A model generated the notes under the pieces. It ran no database searches. It saw only the letters and a list, made by a program, of their open reading frames with translations, and was not told where the DNA came from. Shown here in pieces: positions 18,749-27,719 of a stretch of DNA of 64,000 nt. Location of the stretch: contig CAMDLY010000006.1 of the NCBI GenBank assembly GCA_945902115.1, positions 1 through 64,000 on the forward strand, in the 5' to 3' direction. The stretch comes from Lishizhenia tianjinensis. GTDB lineage: Bacteria > Bacteroidota > Bacteroidia > Flavobacteriales_D > Crocinitomicaceae. A program made the translations under genes and the position numbers. Position 1 is the stretch's first letter, and each line of letters begins with the position of its first letter.

Positions 18749-19396
18749 ATGGTTACCAATCTTAGCCAATCATCTTCAATCTTTAATCAATTTATCGCTG
18801 AAATAAGGGATGAACAAGTCCAAAAAGACGCGATGCGATTTCGAAGAAATATGGAAAGAATCGCAGAGATTTTAGGATATGAGTTATCTAAAAAATTACC
18901 GTATCAAAAAGTCGAAGTTAAAACTCCCTTGGGTATTTCATCGGAATATAGTTTAAAAGAAAAACCCGTACTGGCTACAATATTAAGAGCAGGTTTAGCT
19001 ATGCATAATGGCTTGTTGAATGTCTTTGACAGCTGCGACAGTGCTTTTATCTCTGCTTACCGAAAACATACCACTCCAGAGGAATTTGATATCTATGTAG
19101 AGTATATGGCTGCCCCGCAACTAGACAATAAAATATGGATAATTAGTGATCCTATGTTGGCAACGGGAAATAGCATGGTAACCGTATACCAGGCAATGTT
19201 GGAGGTAGGCAAACCAAAACAAGTTTTTATTGTTTCTGCCATAGCAACGCCTGAGGCTCTTGATATGATTAATAAGAACTTTCCTGAAAATACTGAAGTT
19301 TTCGTTGGCGCGATTGACAATGAGTTGACTTCACAGTCATACATAGTTCCTGGATTGGGAGATGCTGGAGACTTAGCTTACGGAGAAAAATTATAA
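18749..19396 (+). CDS. upp: Uracil phosphoribosyltransferase
   Basis: This 215-residue pyrimidine-salvage enzyme makes UMP from uracil and PRPP. It shows ATILRAGLAMHNGLL, the PRPP loop DPMLATGNSM and the uracil-binding C-terminal segment around SYIVPGLGDAGDLAYGE. It starts three bases after the upstream stop and is followed by a membrane protein gene two bases later, so it probably shares a transcript with its neighbours. Confidence 0.96.
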   Translation: MVTNLSQSSSIFNQFIAEIRDEQVQKDAMRFRRNMERIAEILGYELSKKLPYQKVEVKTPLGISSEYSLKEKPVLATILRAGLAMHNGLLNVFDSCDSAFISAYRKHTTPEEFDIYVEYMAAPQLDNKIWIISDPMLATGNSMVTVYQAMLEVGKPKQVFIVSAIATPEALDMINKNFPENTEVFVGAIDNELTSQSYIVPGLGDAGDLAYGEKL

Positions 19397-19397
19397 T

Positions 19398-19817
19398 ATG
19401 AACTGGGCGGGATTTTCGAGTGTGTTTTTATTGGCAACAATTAAATTTATGTTTGCACCGTTTGGAGGTGTCCCTTTTGATCTCTCCTTTATGGAAACAT
19501 TCCTTGCGTCGTTTTTGGGTGGTTCAATAAGTTCTTTCATTTTTTATTTCTCTGCCAATTATTTTCTCAAAAAAACCAAAAGAAAAGAAGGAGCTAAAAT
19601 CCACACTAAAACCAATAAACTCATAGTCAAATTAAAAAGGAATACTGGTAAAATTGGTGTTTGCTTCTGGGCTCCATTTTTTTTATCTATTCCCTTGGGA
19701 AGCATCATTACAGCTAAATTTTATGGAAAATACCAAAGCACATTCTTTCTTATACTGTTGGGTATGGCCTTGAATGCCACAGTGATGACAACATTAGCAT
19801 ATGTCGTTTTCGGATAA
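19398..19817 (+). CDS. Conserved-looking small membrane protein of unknown function
   Basis: This 139-residue protein has about four hydrophobic segments: near residues 1-20, 30-52, 85-110 and 118-138. A basic cytoplasmic loop (KKTKRKEGAKIHTKTNKLIVKLKR) lies between the second and third. The segment FWAPFFLSIPLGSIITAKFYGK has the proline/glycine pattern of small export or VTT-like proteins, but I cannot assign a family. It is packed between upp and a YjjG-type phosphatase gene and overlaps the latter by 17 bases. Confidence 0.75.
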   Translation: MNWAGFSSVFLLATIKFMFAPFGGVPFDLSFMETFLASFLGGSISSFIFYFSANYFLKKTKRKEGAKIHTKTNKLIVKLKRNTGKIGVCFWAPFFLSIPLGSIITAKFYGKYQSTFFLILLGMALNATVMTTLAYVVFG

Positions 19818-20508
19818 TCATCTTTTTTTTGATCTTGATAGGACAATTTGGGACTTCGATCTAAATTCTGTTGAGACACTTAAGTTTATTATACAAAGAG
19901 AAAATCTCACACAACTTTCTAGAAATTTCAGAGCTTTTCATGCAATTTATAAAAAAGAAAATGGAAAATTATGGGATGCTTATGGAAAAGGATTAATCGA
20001 CAAAGAAAAGTTAAGGTATGCTAGATTTGAAAATACTTTAGCAAAATTTTCATTGTATGATGAACAATTAGTGAAGCGATTTGGAGATGCTTACGTAGAG
20101 TATTCCCCGCGTCAAACCCACCTTATCCCCGGAGTTTTACAAGCCATCAAGGAATTAAAGAACATGGGTTTTGCTTTGCATATTATTACCAATGGATTTA
20201 AAGAGGTTCAATTTTTAAAATTAGATAATTGTGGCTTAAGCCTTTTTTTTAATGCGGTGATTTGTTCGGAAGATATAGGAGTTAATAAACCCAAGCCTGC
20301 TATTTTTCTATATGCCTGTGAACAAGCTCAAGTAAAACCATCAGAGGCGCTTATGATTGGGGATGACTATCATGCGGATATACACGGTGCCGTTTCGGCA
20401 GGGATGAAAGCAATTTTTTATAACCCCAAAAAGCGAAATGCTTATCACCACGAGCATGAAATTAGACACATGGATGAATTGGTAACTAAAATATTACATG
20501 TAGTTTAA
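19801..20508 (+). CDS. yjjG: HAD-family noncanonical pyrimidine nucleotidase, YjjG type
   Basis: This 235-residue HAD phosphatase probably hydrolyses non-standard pyrimidine nucleoside monophosphates. The four HAD motifs are present: FDLDRTIWDF (motif I), HIITNG (II), the Lys in NKPKPAIF (III) and GDDYHADI (IV). The DLDRT-W variant of motif I and an alpha-helical cap fit the YjjG/YfnB group. It starts 17 bases inside the preceding gene and converges with rlmB, with one base between the two stop codons. Confidence 0.88.
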   Translation: MSFSDNHLFFDLDRTIWDFDLNSVETLKFIIQRENLTQLSRNFRAFHAIYKKENGKLWDAYGKGLIDKEKLRYARFENTLAKFSLYDEQLVKRFGDAYVEYSPRQTHLIPGVLQAIKELKNMGFALHIITNGFKEVQFLKLDNCGLSLFFNAVICSEDIGVNKPKPAIFLYACEQAQVKPSEALMIGDDYHADIHGAVSAGMKAIFYNPKKRNAYHHEHEIRHMDELVTKILHVV

Positions 20509-20509
20509 T

Positions 20510-21280
20510 CTAATCTGTAAGTTGTTGGCGCATTCGCTCATACAAGATCATTCCTGTGGCAACCCCAACATTTAAAGAAGAAACACCCCCTTCCATAGGA
20601 ATATTGGTGCGTACGTCAGATAAATTCAACAAATCTTGAGTGATACCATTTTCCTCGGACCCCATGATGATAGCAACATTTCCTCTCAAGTTCACTTGAT
20701 ATAATGGGACACTAGATTTTTCTGTACAAGCGATAAGGCGTAATCCGCTTTGTTGCAAATAGAATAAGGTATTTTTGAGCTGATCGGTTTTACAAACTGG
20801 AATGGTATTCAATGCTCCGGAAGATGCCTTCATGGCATCAGAAGACACGAGAGCAGAACCACCGGAAGGAATCAAGATGGCATCAACTCCTTGGCACGCT
20901 GCCGTTCTTGCAATGGCACCGAAGTTTCGCACATCCGTAATTCTGTCAAGAACGAGTATGCAAGGCTTTTTCCCTTCCTCCAATAATTTTTCTACTAAGT
21001 CTTCGATGATATGGTAGGAAACGGGAGGTACAAATGCGACCATTCCTTGGTGATTTCCTGTTGTTAGAGAGTCAATTTTTTGAGCAGGGACAAATTGCAG
21101 TTGGTAATGTTTTCCGTGGAGTGCCTCTTTCAACTCCAAAAAAGTTTCCTTTTGTATGCCTTTTTGTATCAGAATTTTATTCAGTTCTTTATCGGTTTTT
21201 ATAGCCTCAATTACGGCATGTAAACCATATATGATATCTGTTCTTTCTTTTCTTTGATATTCTCTTTTAACTTCTTTCAT
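20510..21280 (-). CDS. rlmB: 23S rRNA (guanosine(2251)-2'-O)-methyltransferase
   Basis: This 256-residue SPOUT-family methyltransferase modifies G2251 in the ribosomal P-loop. The N-terminal L30e-like domain (DIIYGLHAVIEAI) is followed by the SPOUT motifs: LDRITDVRNFGAIARTA, IIMGSEENGI, and the knotted SAM site PMEGGVSSLNVGVA. Its start overlaps the OsmC gene stop by four bases, so the two are coupled. Confidence 0.94.
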   Translation of the reverse strand: MKEVKREYQRKERTDIIYGLHAVIEAIKTDKELNKILIQKGIQKETFLELKEALHGKHYQLQFVPAQKIDSLTTGNHQGMVAFVPPVSYHIIEDLVEKLLEEGKKPCILVLDRITDVRNFGAIARTAACQGVDAILIPSGGSALVSSDAMKASSGALNTIPVCKTDQLKNTLFYLQQSGLRLIACTEKSSVPLYQVNLRGNVAIIMGSEENGITQDLLNLSDVRTNIPMEGGVSSLNVGVATGMILYERMRQQLTD

Positions 21281-21681
21281 TCTTCAAATATAAATTCTAA
21301 CTCAACATTTCCTTCCAATGTTTTTGCCACTGGGCAAAGCTTTCCTGCCTGTATTACTTTAGCTTTAGTTTTCTCGTCCCACTTATTTCCTTCTAGGGAG
21401 ATTAGAACTATTATCTTTTCAATTCTTCTTGGATTGGCCCCCATAATTTTAGTAACTCTCGCCTCTGCATGTTCAAATGAAATTTCGTGCTGTTGGCAAT
21501 AGATTCCCATGATGGTAAGCATGCAAGATGCCAATGATGTAGCAACTAAGTCTGTTGGAGAGAATACTTCGCCTTTCCCATGATTATCAATTGGAGCATC
21601 GGTCATTATGGTATTTCCTGATGCAATATGAGTACATGAGGTTCTCAGATTACCAAGATAATTAACAACAGAAGTAGTCAT
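21277..21681 (-). CDS. OsmC/Ohr family protein
   Basis: This 134-residue protein belongs to the OsmC-like thiol peroxidase family, which reduces organic hydroperoxides. The two conserved cysteines are present in SLASCMLTIMG and KLCPVAKTL, and the FSPTDLVA segment precedes the first. The start at 21681 (MTTSVVNYLGNLRT) fits the family N-terminus. The ORF-track start at 21750 adds 23 residues that look like upstream leader. It sits just upstream of and overlaps rlmB. Confidence 0.87.
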   Translation of the reverse strand: MTTSVVNYLGNLRTSCTHIASGNTIMTDAPIDNHGKGEVFSPTDLVATSLASCMLTIMGIYCQQHEISFEHAEARVTKIMGANPRRIEKIIVLISLEGNKWDEKTKAKVIQAGKLCPVAKTLEGNVELEFIFEE

Positions 21682-21781
21682 GTTTGTAAAGTTACGTGAA
21701 TTAATGGTCTTAAACATGCTGTTTTCCTCGAATAAATTATATTTACGCAACTTTTAAACTTAAAATATAGTCTTTCCATTG

Positions 21782-24421
21782 ATGAAAAAAGTTCTTTTCC
21801 TTTTATTTTTGCTCCGCTCCGTTGTGGGGGAAGCTCAAAGTATTCCTTGTCCCTTTGTCGATGCTGGTCCCGACCAAACAGCCGATTGTTCGGCAGCTCA
21901 GGGTTGCTCCAATTTAACGGCTACTTTTTTAGAAATTAGGGAAACATCAACCTACACTGTAGAAACCATGCCCCATTTACCGCCAATTCCTTACAACCAA
22001 GGAGGAGGTACAGCAGTTTCCATAAATACGGACGATGTTTGGAGTAATGCTATTACTTTGCCATTTACGTTCTGTTATTATGGTCAAACATATACTCAGT
22101 TATTAATTGGTTCCAATGGTAATTTGAATTTCAATTTAGGAAGTGCTGGTGGTTATTGTCCATGGGCTTTCACTGCTAGCTGTCCTTCGCCAAATCTCGT
22201 GAATATGGGAAATATTTTTGGGGTTTACCATGACATCGATCCAAGCGTTTGCGGCAATATTCGATACTATGTAAACGGAACTTTTCCTTGTCGACAGTTC
22301 ATTGTTTCTTTCGATGAAATTTGTCACTTTAGTTGTACATCTATCAAAAGTAGACACATGATTGTGTTGAATGAAACCACAAATTATATTGACGTTTATG
22401 TGCAGTCAAAACCCCTTTGTTTAGGTTGGAATGGAGGTAGAGCTATCATTGGCATTCAGAACACAAATGGATCCGTTGGAATTACAGCACCTAGTCGTAA
22501 TTCAGCTCCAACTTGGACGGTGACAACTCCAGAAGCATGGAGATTTAAACCATCTGGAACGCCACTTTATGCGTTCGAATGGTTTCAAGGTACTACATCA
22601 CTAGGATCAACTCCGGCAATCACTGTTTGTCCAAGCATACAAACGACCTACACAGCACAATTTACCTATACCAAATGTGGAGAGACTTCACCAACAATTT
22701 TGACAAATGATGTTGTTGTAATACCAGCACCTGGGTCAATTACCGCAAGTTTGACGTCCCAAGAATCAACTTGTGGTCAAGCAAACGGCTCGGTCACCAT
22801 TACAGCTTCTGGAGGAAGTGGTACTTTAGCTTACTCCAGTGATAATGTGAGCTATGGTGCATCAAATGTATTTAATGGACTCAGTTCGGGTAGTTATACC
22901 TTTTACATACAAGATCAAGGAGGTTGTTCGGTAAGTTTACCTGTGATAATTAATGATCTTTCAACACTTTCAGCAACAATAGATTCCGTTACTCCTACCT
23001 TGTGTTATGGGTCATCAGATGGTACAATTACGCTTGAGGCCTTTGGAGGAACTGCACCTTATTCTTACGTTTTAGGATCTAACTCCCCGGCAACGTCACC
23101 CTTATTTAGCGGTTTGCCAGCAGGAAATTACTCTTTTACGGTATTGGATACCCAAGGATGTCAAGTTCAATTATCTGCCTCAGTAAGCGAACCCTCAGCT
23201 TTACAAATTACCTTAGGCCCAACAATAAATTCAAGTTGTAATCTACCAAACGGAAGTCTTGAAGTATATGCGAATGGGGGAATTACCCCTTACCAGTTTT
23301 CGATAGACAATTTTAGCAATCAACAATCTCAGGGACTATTTTCATCTTTAAATGCGGGAACTTATACTGTTGAGGTAAGTGATTCCAACGGTTGCTTGAA
23401 TTTAATTTCTGTTGTTGTGAATGCAAATGATGCGGTGATTGCTGTTCCGGGTTCCATAGTGTTTCCCAATTGTTTTGGAGAATCATCAGGTTCCCTAAAT
23501 GTACATAGTTTTGGAGGACCATCACCATATCTATTTTCGATAAATAATGGCACATTTGGTGTTGATTCAGTTTTTAGCAACCTCAATTCGGGTGAATATA
23601 TTGTAGCAGTTCAGGATGCGAATGGTTGCATTGATTCGGTGAATATGACAATCGGTTCCCCAACTGCTCTTGAGATTGACCTTGGAGCAGCATCCACAAT
23701 TTGTTTGGGACAGTCTGCTATCTTGAATGGATCAGCAAGTGGAGGCACCGCACCTTACGTATTTACCTGGAATGGGCTTGTTCAAAACCCGCAAACGATT
23801 CAACCAATTTCTACACAAACTGAATTATTTACAGTAACGGATGCTAATGGATGTTTCAGTAGTGATTCACTTCTAACGACTGTCCTCCCTCTTCCCGTAG
23901 CATCAGCCATAGCGACTCCCATATCAGGTGGAGCACCGTTAGAAGTAACTGTTGAGAATTTTTCGCAGAACGCTAGTCAGTACACTTGGGACTTTGGCAA
24001 TGGTCAAAATCAAACTACCACAACCCTGAGTAGTGTGGTGGCAAATTATCCATCAGCAGGTTTTTACATCATTGAATTGATTGCTTCGAATGGTCTTTGC
24101 GACGATAGTTGGCAAGATACGATAGAGGTGATTCCCGTTTTACCTCTTGAGGTGGAAGTACCCAACGTATTCACACCTAATACAGATGGAAACAACGAGG
24201 GTTATTTTGTTTGGACAAAAAACGCAGCTTCCATAGAAGCGGTAATTGTTAATAGATGGGGTAATACAATGGTTGTAATAACTGATTTGCTCTATCAGTG
24301 GGACGGAAAAACACCTTCTGGATTGGATGCTGAGGCAGGGGTTTATTTTCTAAAGTATAAGGTCGTTGGCCTTGATGCAACGGTTGTAGAAGGACAAACC
24401 TTTTTTCACCTCATTCGATAA
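21782..24421 (+). CDS. Secreted SprB-repeat protein with PKD-like and T9SS type B (gliding-associated) C-terminal domain
   Basis: This 879-residue exported protein is probably cell-surface anchored. A signal peptide covers residues 1-19. A Cys-rich domain follows (about 20-265), of the kind found at the N-terminus of many such adhesins. About four SprB-type repeats plus one divergent unit follow (about 320-700; each with a Cys, a GG-x-x-PY turn and a D-x-x-GC end), then a PKD-like domain (TWDFGNG, about 705-785). The C-terminal type B sorting domain has VPNVFTPNTDGNNE and VYFLKYKV. ATG 21782 is used, not the TTG at 21779. Roles in adhesion or gliding are typical of the family and only inferred here. 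Confidence 0.85.
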   Translation: MKKVLFLLFLLRSVVGEAQSIPCPFVDAGPDQTADCSAAQGCSNLTATFLEIRETSTYTVETMPHLPPIPYNQGGGTAVSINTDDVWSNAITLPFTFCYYGQTYTQLLIGSNGNLNFNLGSAGGYCPWAFTASCPSPNLVNMGNIFGVYHDIDPSVCGNIRYYVNGTFPCRQFIVSFDEICHFSCTSIKSRHMIVLNETTNYIDVYVQSKPLCLGWNGGRAIIGIQNTNGSVGITAPSRNSAPTWTVTTPEAWRFKPSGTPLYAFEWFQGTTSLGSTPAITVCPSIQTTYTAQFTYTKCGETSPTILTNDVVVIPAPGSITASLTSQESTCGQANGSVTITASGGSGTLAYSSDNVSYGASNVFNGLSSGSYTFYIQDQGGCSVSLPVIINDLSTLSATIDSVTPTLCYGSSDGTITLEAFGGTAPYSYVLGSNSPATSPLFSGLPAGNYSFTVLDTQGCQVQLSASVSEPSALQITLGPTINSSCNLPNGSLEVYANGGITPYQFSIDNFSNQQSQGLFSSLNAGTYTVEVSDSNGCLNLISVVVNANDAVIAVPGSIVFPNCFGESSGSLNVHSFGGPSPYLFSINNGTFGVDSVFSNLNSGEYIVAVQDANGCIDSVNMTIGSPTALEIDLGAASTICLGQSAILNGSASGGTAPYVFTWNGLVQNPQTIQPISTQTELFTVTDANGCFSSDSLLTTVLPLPVASAIATPISGGAPLEVTVENFSQNASQYTWDFGNGQNQTTTTLSSVVANYPSAGFYIIELIASNGLCDDSWQDTIEVIPVLPLEVEVPNVFTPNTDGNNEGYFVWTKNAASIEAVIVNRWGNTMVVITDLLYQWDGKTPSGLDAEAGVYFLKYKVVGLDATVVEGQTFFHLIR
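22736..23887 (+). repeat. Tandem SprB-type protein repeats within the adhesin gene
   Basis: Roughly 76-residue units recur four times, with a fifth, divergent unit. Each has a single early Cys (TCGQANG, LCYGSSDG, SCNLPNG, NCFGESSG, ICLGQSA), a GG-x-xPY-type turn and a closing D-x-x-GC. They are diverged at DNA level, so they are old protein-level repeats and not a recent tandem duplication. Confidence 0.75.
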
Positions 24422-24465
24422 GATCTCTTTTTATTATGTATTTTTAGCCTTCTAATTTTTAGGTT

Positions 24466-27400
24466 ATGAAATATATAGTTGCTTCGTTATTTGTACTAAC
24501 ATCTCTGTTAACAGGTATTGCTCAGAAAAAAAGTGATAAAAAAGAGGGGGTAAAGCTACCTTATGATGCTTCAACTATTGCTAATTTATCTTTTCGAATG
24601 GTAGGGCCAGCGTTAACATCAGGTAGAGTTGCTGATATCGCTGTCCACCCAAAAAATAAAGATAAGTGGTACGTTGCTGCTGCATCGGGAGGAGTATGGT
24701 ATACCGCTAATCATGGCATTACTTTTTCACCCATTTTTGATAATTATGGGTCATACTCCATTGCCTGTGTAGAGCTTGCTCCATCGAATCCTAACACCGT
24801 TTGGGTAGGTACTGGTGAAAATAATAATCAACGTTCAGTAGCCTATGGCGATGGCGTATATAAGTCCTTAGATGGTGGAAAGTCATTCGTGAATATGGGA
24901 TTAAAGGCTTCAGAACACATTGGTAATATAATTATACACCCTACAGATGAGAATACCGTTTGGGTAGCTGCCTACGGACCTTTGTGGAGCAGTGGGGGTG
25001 AAAGAGGAGTATATAAAACAACTGATGGAGGTAAAACATGGGAACGTACGCTATTTATTTCTGAGGAAACAGGAATAGCAGAAATAAGTATTGATCCGGT
25101 AGATCCAACTATTTTGTACGCCTCAGCTCACCAGCGGAGAAGACACGAATGGACCTATGTGGGAGGTGGACCTGAGTCTACTCTATACAAATCAACCGAC
25201 GGGGGAAAGACATGGAGAGAAATCGCCACTGGATTACCGAATCGAGATATGGGACGCGTTGGTATTGCAGTCGCACCGTCTGATCCAAATTATGTATATG
25301 CGATTGTCGAGGCTCGTTACGGAAAAGCGGGTGTATATTTATCCACTAACAAAGGAGAAAGTTGGTCAAAACAGGGTGATTTTAATACGAGTGGAAATTA
25401 CTATCAGGAAATTATGGTCGACCCACTTAATAAGAAAAAAGTTTTTGCCATGGATACATACTTGCATCACAGTGAAGATGCAGGTAAAACATTCGTTAAT
25501 ACGGGAGAATCCAATAAACACGTTGATAATCACGCTATTTGGATCGATCCAGAAAATACAGAACATTGGATAGTGGGCTGTGACGGCGGGATTTATGAGA
25601 CATATACGCACGCTAAGGAATGGAAGTACTACAGTAATTTACCTATCATTCAGTTTTATAAAGTTGCCACGGACAATTCAACACCTTTTTATAACATATA
25701 CGGCGGAACGCAAGACAATAATTCAATGGGTGGTCCAGCGGCTACGACAAATGTCGCAGGTATATTGAATACAGACTGGTATATCACCAACGGTGGAGAT
25801 GGTTTTGAGTCCGCTTGTGATTGGTCGAATCCAGCTATTGCCTATGCTCAAGCACAATACGGATGGCTGGTTCGTTACGATAAAGTCTCCGGTGAAAAAG
25901 TGCCTATTCAGCCTATGCCAGGTAAGGGAGAAGATGCGTACCGTTGGAATTGGGATGCACCATTGGTAGTGTCACATCATGATCCTTCGGTGCTTTATTT
26001 TGCTGCTAATAAGTTATTTAAATCTGACAATAAAGGAGACGACTGGTCGACAATATCACCAGACTTAACGCGTCAGTTGGATAGAAATAAATTAAAAGTT
26101 ATGGGGCAGGTATGGACCATAGATGCGGTAATGAAAAACGCTTCAACTACGATTTATGGAAATGTGGTGGCATTAGATGAATCCCCTAAAAAGAAAGGTC
26201 TTTTGTATGTTGGCACGGATGATGGACTCATTCAAGTTACAGAAAATGACGGTGAATTATGGACTAAAATTGAGCAGTTTCCGGGTGTACCCGTTCAAAC
26301 TCGCGTGAATATGATAACTGCTTCAAGTCATGACGAAAATGTGGTTTTTGCTGCATTTAACTCACAACGCAGTGGAGACTTTAAGCCTTATTTACTGAGG
26401 TCAACGGACAAAGGAAAAACGTGGATTTCTATCGCCTCCAATCTTCCAGCTAGAGGCAATGTTTATTGTATCAAACAAGACCACCTAGATCCTAACTTAT
26501 TATTTGTCGGGACTGAGTTCGGTGCGTTCTTTTCCAACGATGGCGGACAAAACTGGACTAAGTTAGCAGGGTTGCCAACCATAGCGGTTTATGACTTAGA
26601 TATTCAAAAACGTGAAAATGATTTAGTAGCAGCTACTTTTGGGAGAGGATTTTATGTCCTAGATAATTATTCCCCTTTAAGAGAATTGAAAAAAGAAAAT
26701 TTAGATAAACGAGCGCATTTATTTCCAATCAAAGATGCATTGCTTTATGTCCCCATGGACCCGCTTGGATTGGAGGGTACGGGTTTTCAAGGTCATAATT
26801 TATGGTTTTCAAAAAATCCGGCGTTTGGAGCCACTTTTCATCTACACCTAAATGATTCATGGAAGTCTTTAAAAGACAAGCGACAAGAGAAGGAAAAAGA
26901 ACTCGAAAAAGGTAAAAAAGATGTTCAATACCCTTCTTTTGATGAATTAACGAGAGAGGAGTTGGAGACGGCTCCAAAGTTAATTTGGTCAATCACTGAC
27001 GTGAAAGGGACAGAGATTAAAAGACATTCAAGCACATCGTCTAAAGGAATTAGCTCATATAATTGGAATCTCCGAACCCAAGCCACTAATCCAATAGGTA
27101 AGGGAGGAAACGGATTGTTGGTAACGTCAGGAATATACTATCTTTCAGTTTTTTACGTCGATCCAAATGTTCAGCAAACAGAAACATTAGTCAGTAAAAT
27201 TGCTTTTCAGGTGAAAGGATTGAATAACCAAACCTTATTGGCAAAAAATCCCGAGGAGCTTTCTAAATTCAGGGAAGATGTAAGTGAGTTGAATCGTAAA
27301 ATTGGCATTTTGACGAGTCAAATGACGGAGGCTAAAGAAAAATTTTCCCAACTCAATAAGGCAGTAATTGAAGCTACTAATGTTCCTGTTGAAATAGCAG

Positions 27401-27717
27401 GGACTTTGCAGAAAGTGAGAGTTGAGTTTAGTACCTTGAGTAAGTTAGTATACGGTGATAATATTAAAGCTTCTCGAGAATTTGAAACTGTGCCTTCGCT
27501 GACCTCTCGTTTCGGTATGTTAGAGTATCAATTATATGAGAATACCACCGGAGTGACTAAAACGCATCGTGCGAACAAGTCAATTGTTGAGCAAGAGCTG
27601 CTTGATGCGAGTCAGCAGTATACGCTTATCAATGATAAATTAGATAATATAGTTGATACGTTAAGAAAAATAGGTATCCCATATATACTTAATTCCGGTA
27701 GCTGGAAGGATGAGTAG
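24466..27717 (+). CDS. Secreted BNR/Asp-box beta-propeller protein (sortilin/VPS10-like)
   Basis: This is a 1083-residue exported protein with signal peptide MKYIVASLFVLTSLLTGIAQ. The first ~750 residues hold several Asp-box motifs of the form S-x-D-G-G-x-x-W (KTTDGGKTW, KSTDGGKTW, STNKGESW, RSTDKGKTW, SNDGGQNW). They form one or two beta-propellers like those of sortilin or exo-sialidase-like proteins. The C-terminal third has a charged stretch, an immunoglobulin-like strand region (SGIYYLSVFYVD) and a helical, probably coiled-coil end. There is no T9SS sorting domain. Databases often label such proteins glycosyl hydrolase, but no catalytic residues can be assigned here. Confidence 0.8.
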   Translation: MKYIVASLFVLTSLLTGIAQKKSDKKEGVKLPYDASTIANLSFRMVGPALTSGRVADIAVHPKNKDKWYVAAASGGVWYTANHGITFSPIFDNYGSYSIACVELAPSNPNTVWVGTGENNNQRSVAYGDGVYKSLDGGKSFVNMGLKASEHIGNIIIHPTDENTVWVAAYGPLWSSGGERGVYKTTDGGKTWERTLFISEETGIAEISIDPVDPTILYASAHQRRRHEWTYVGGGPESTLYKSTDGGKTWREIATGLPNRDMGRVGIAVAPSDPNYVYAIVEARYGKAGVYLSTNKGESWSKQGDFNTSGNYYQEIMVDPLNKKKVFAMDTYLHHSEDAGKTFVNTGESNKHVDNHAIWIDPENTEHWIVGCDGGIYETYTHAKEWKYYSNLPIIQFYKVATDNSTPFYNIYGGTQDNNSMGGPAATTNVAGILNTDWYITNGGDGFESACDWSNPAIAYAQAQYGWLVRYDKVSGEKVPIQPMPGKGEDAYRWNWDAPLVVSHHDPSVLYFAANKLFKSDNKGDDWSTISPDLTRQLDRNKLKVMGQVWTIDAVMKNASTTIYGNVVALDESPKKKGLLYVGTDDGLIQVTENDGELWTKIEQFPGVPVQTRVNMITASSHDENVVFAAFNSQRSGDFKPYLLRSTDKGKTWISIASNLPARGNVYCIKQDHLDPNLLFVGTEFGAFFSNDGGQNWTKLAGLPTIAVYDLDIQKRENDLVAATFGRGFYVLDNYSPLRELKKENLDKRAHLFPIKDALLYVPMDPLGLEGTGFQGHNLWFSKNPAFGATFHLHLNDSWKSLKDKRQEKEKELEKGKKDVQYPSFDELTREELETAPKLIWSITDVKGTEIKRHSSTSSKGISSYNWNLRTQATNPIGKGGNGLLVTSGIYYLSVFYVDPNVQQTETLVSKIAFQVKGLNNQTLLAKNPEELSKFREDVSELNRKIGILTSQMTEAKEKFSQLNKAVIEATNVPVEIAGTLQKVRVEFSTLSKLVYGDNIKASREFETVPSLTSRFGMLEYQLYENTTGVTKTHRANKSIVEQELLDASQQYTLINDKLDNIVDTLRKIGIPYILNSGSWKDE

Positions 27718-27719
27718 CC

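Noticed and set aside
25157-25573. 138-residue plus-strand ORF inside the BNR-propeller gene
   Set aside because: It is out of frame with Asp-box motifs that continue without interruption in the main frame; there is no start context.
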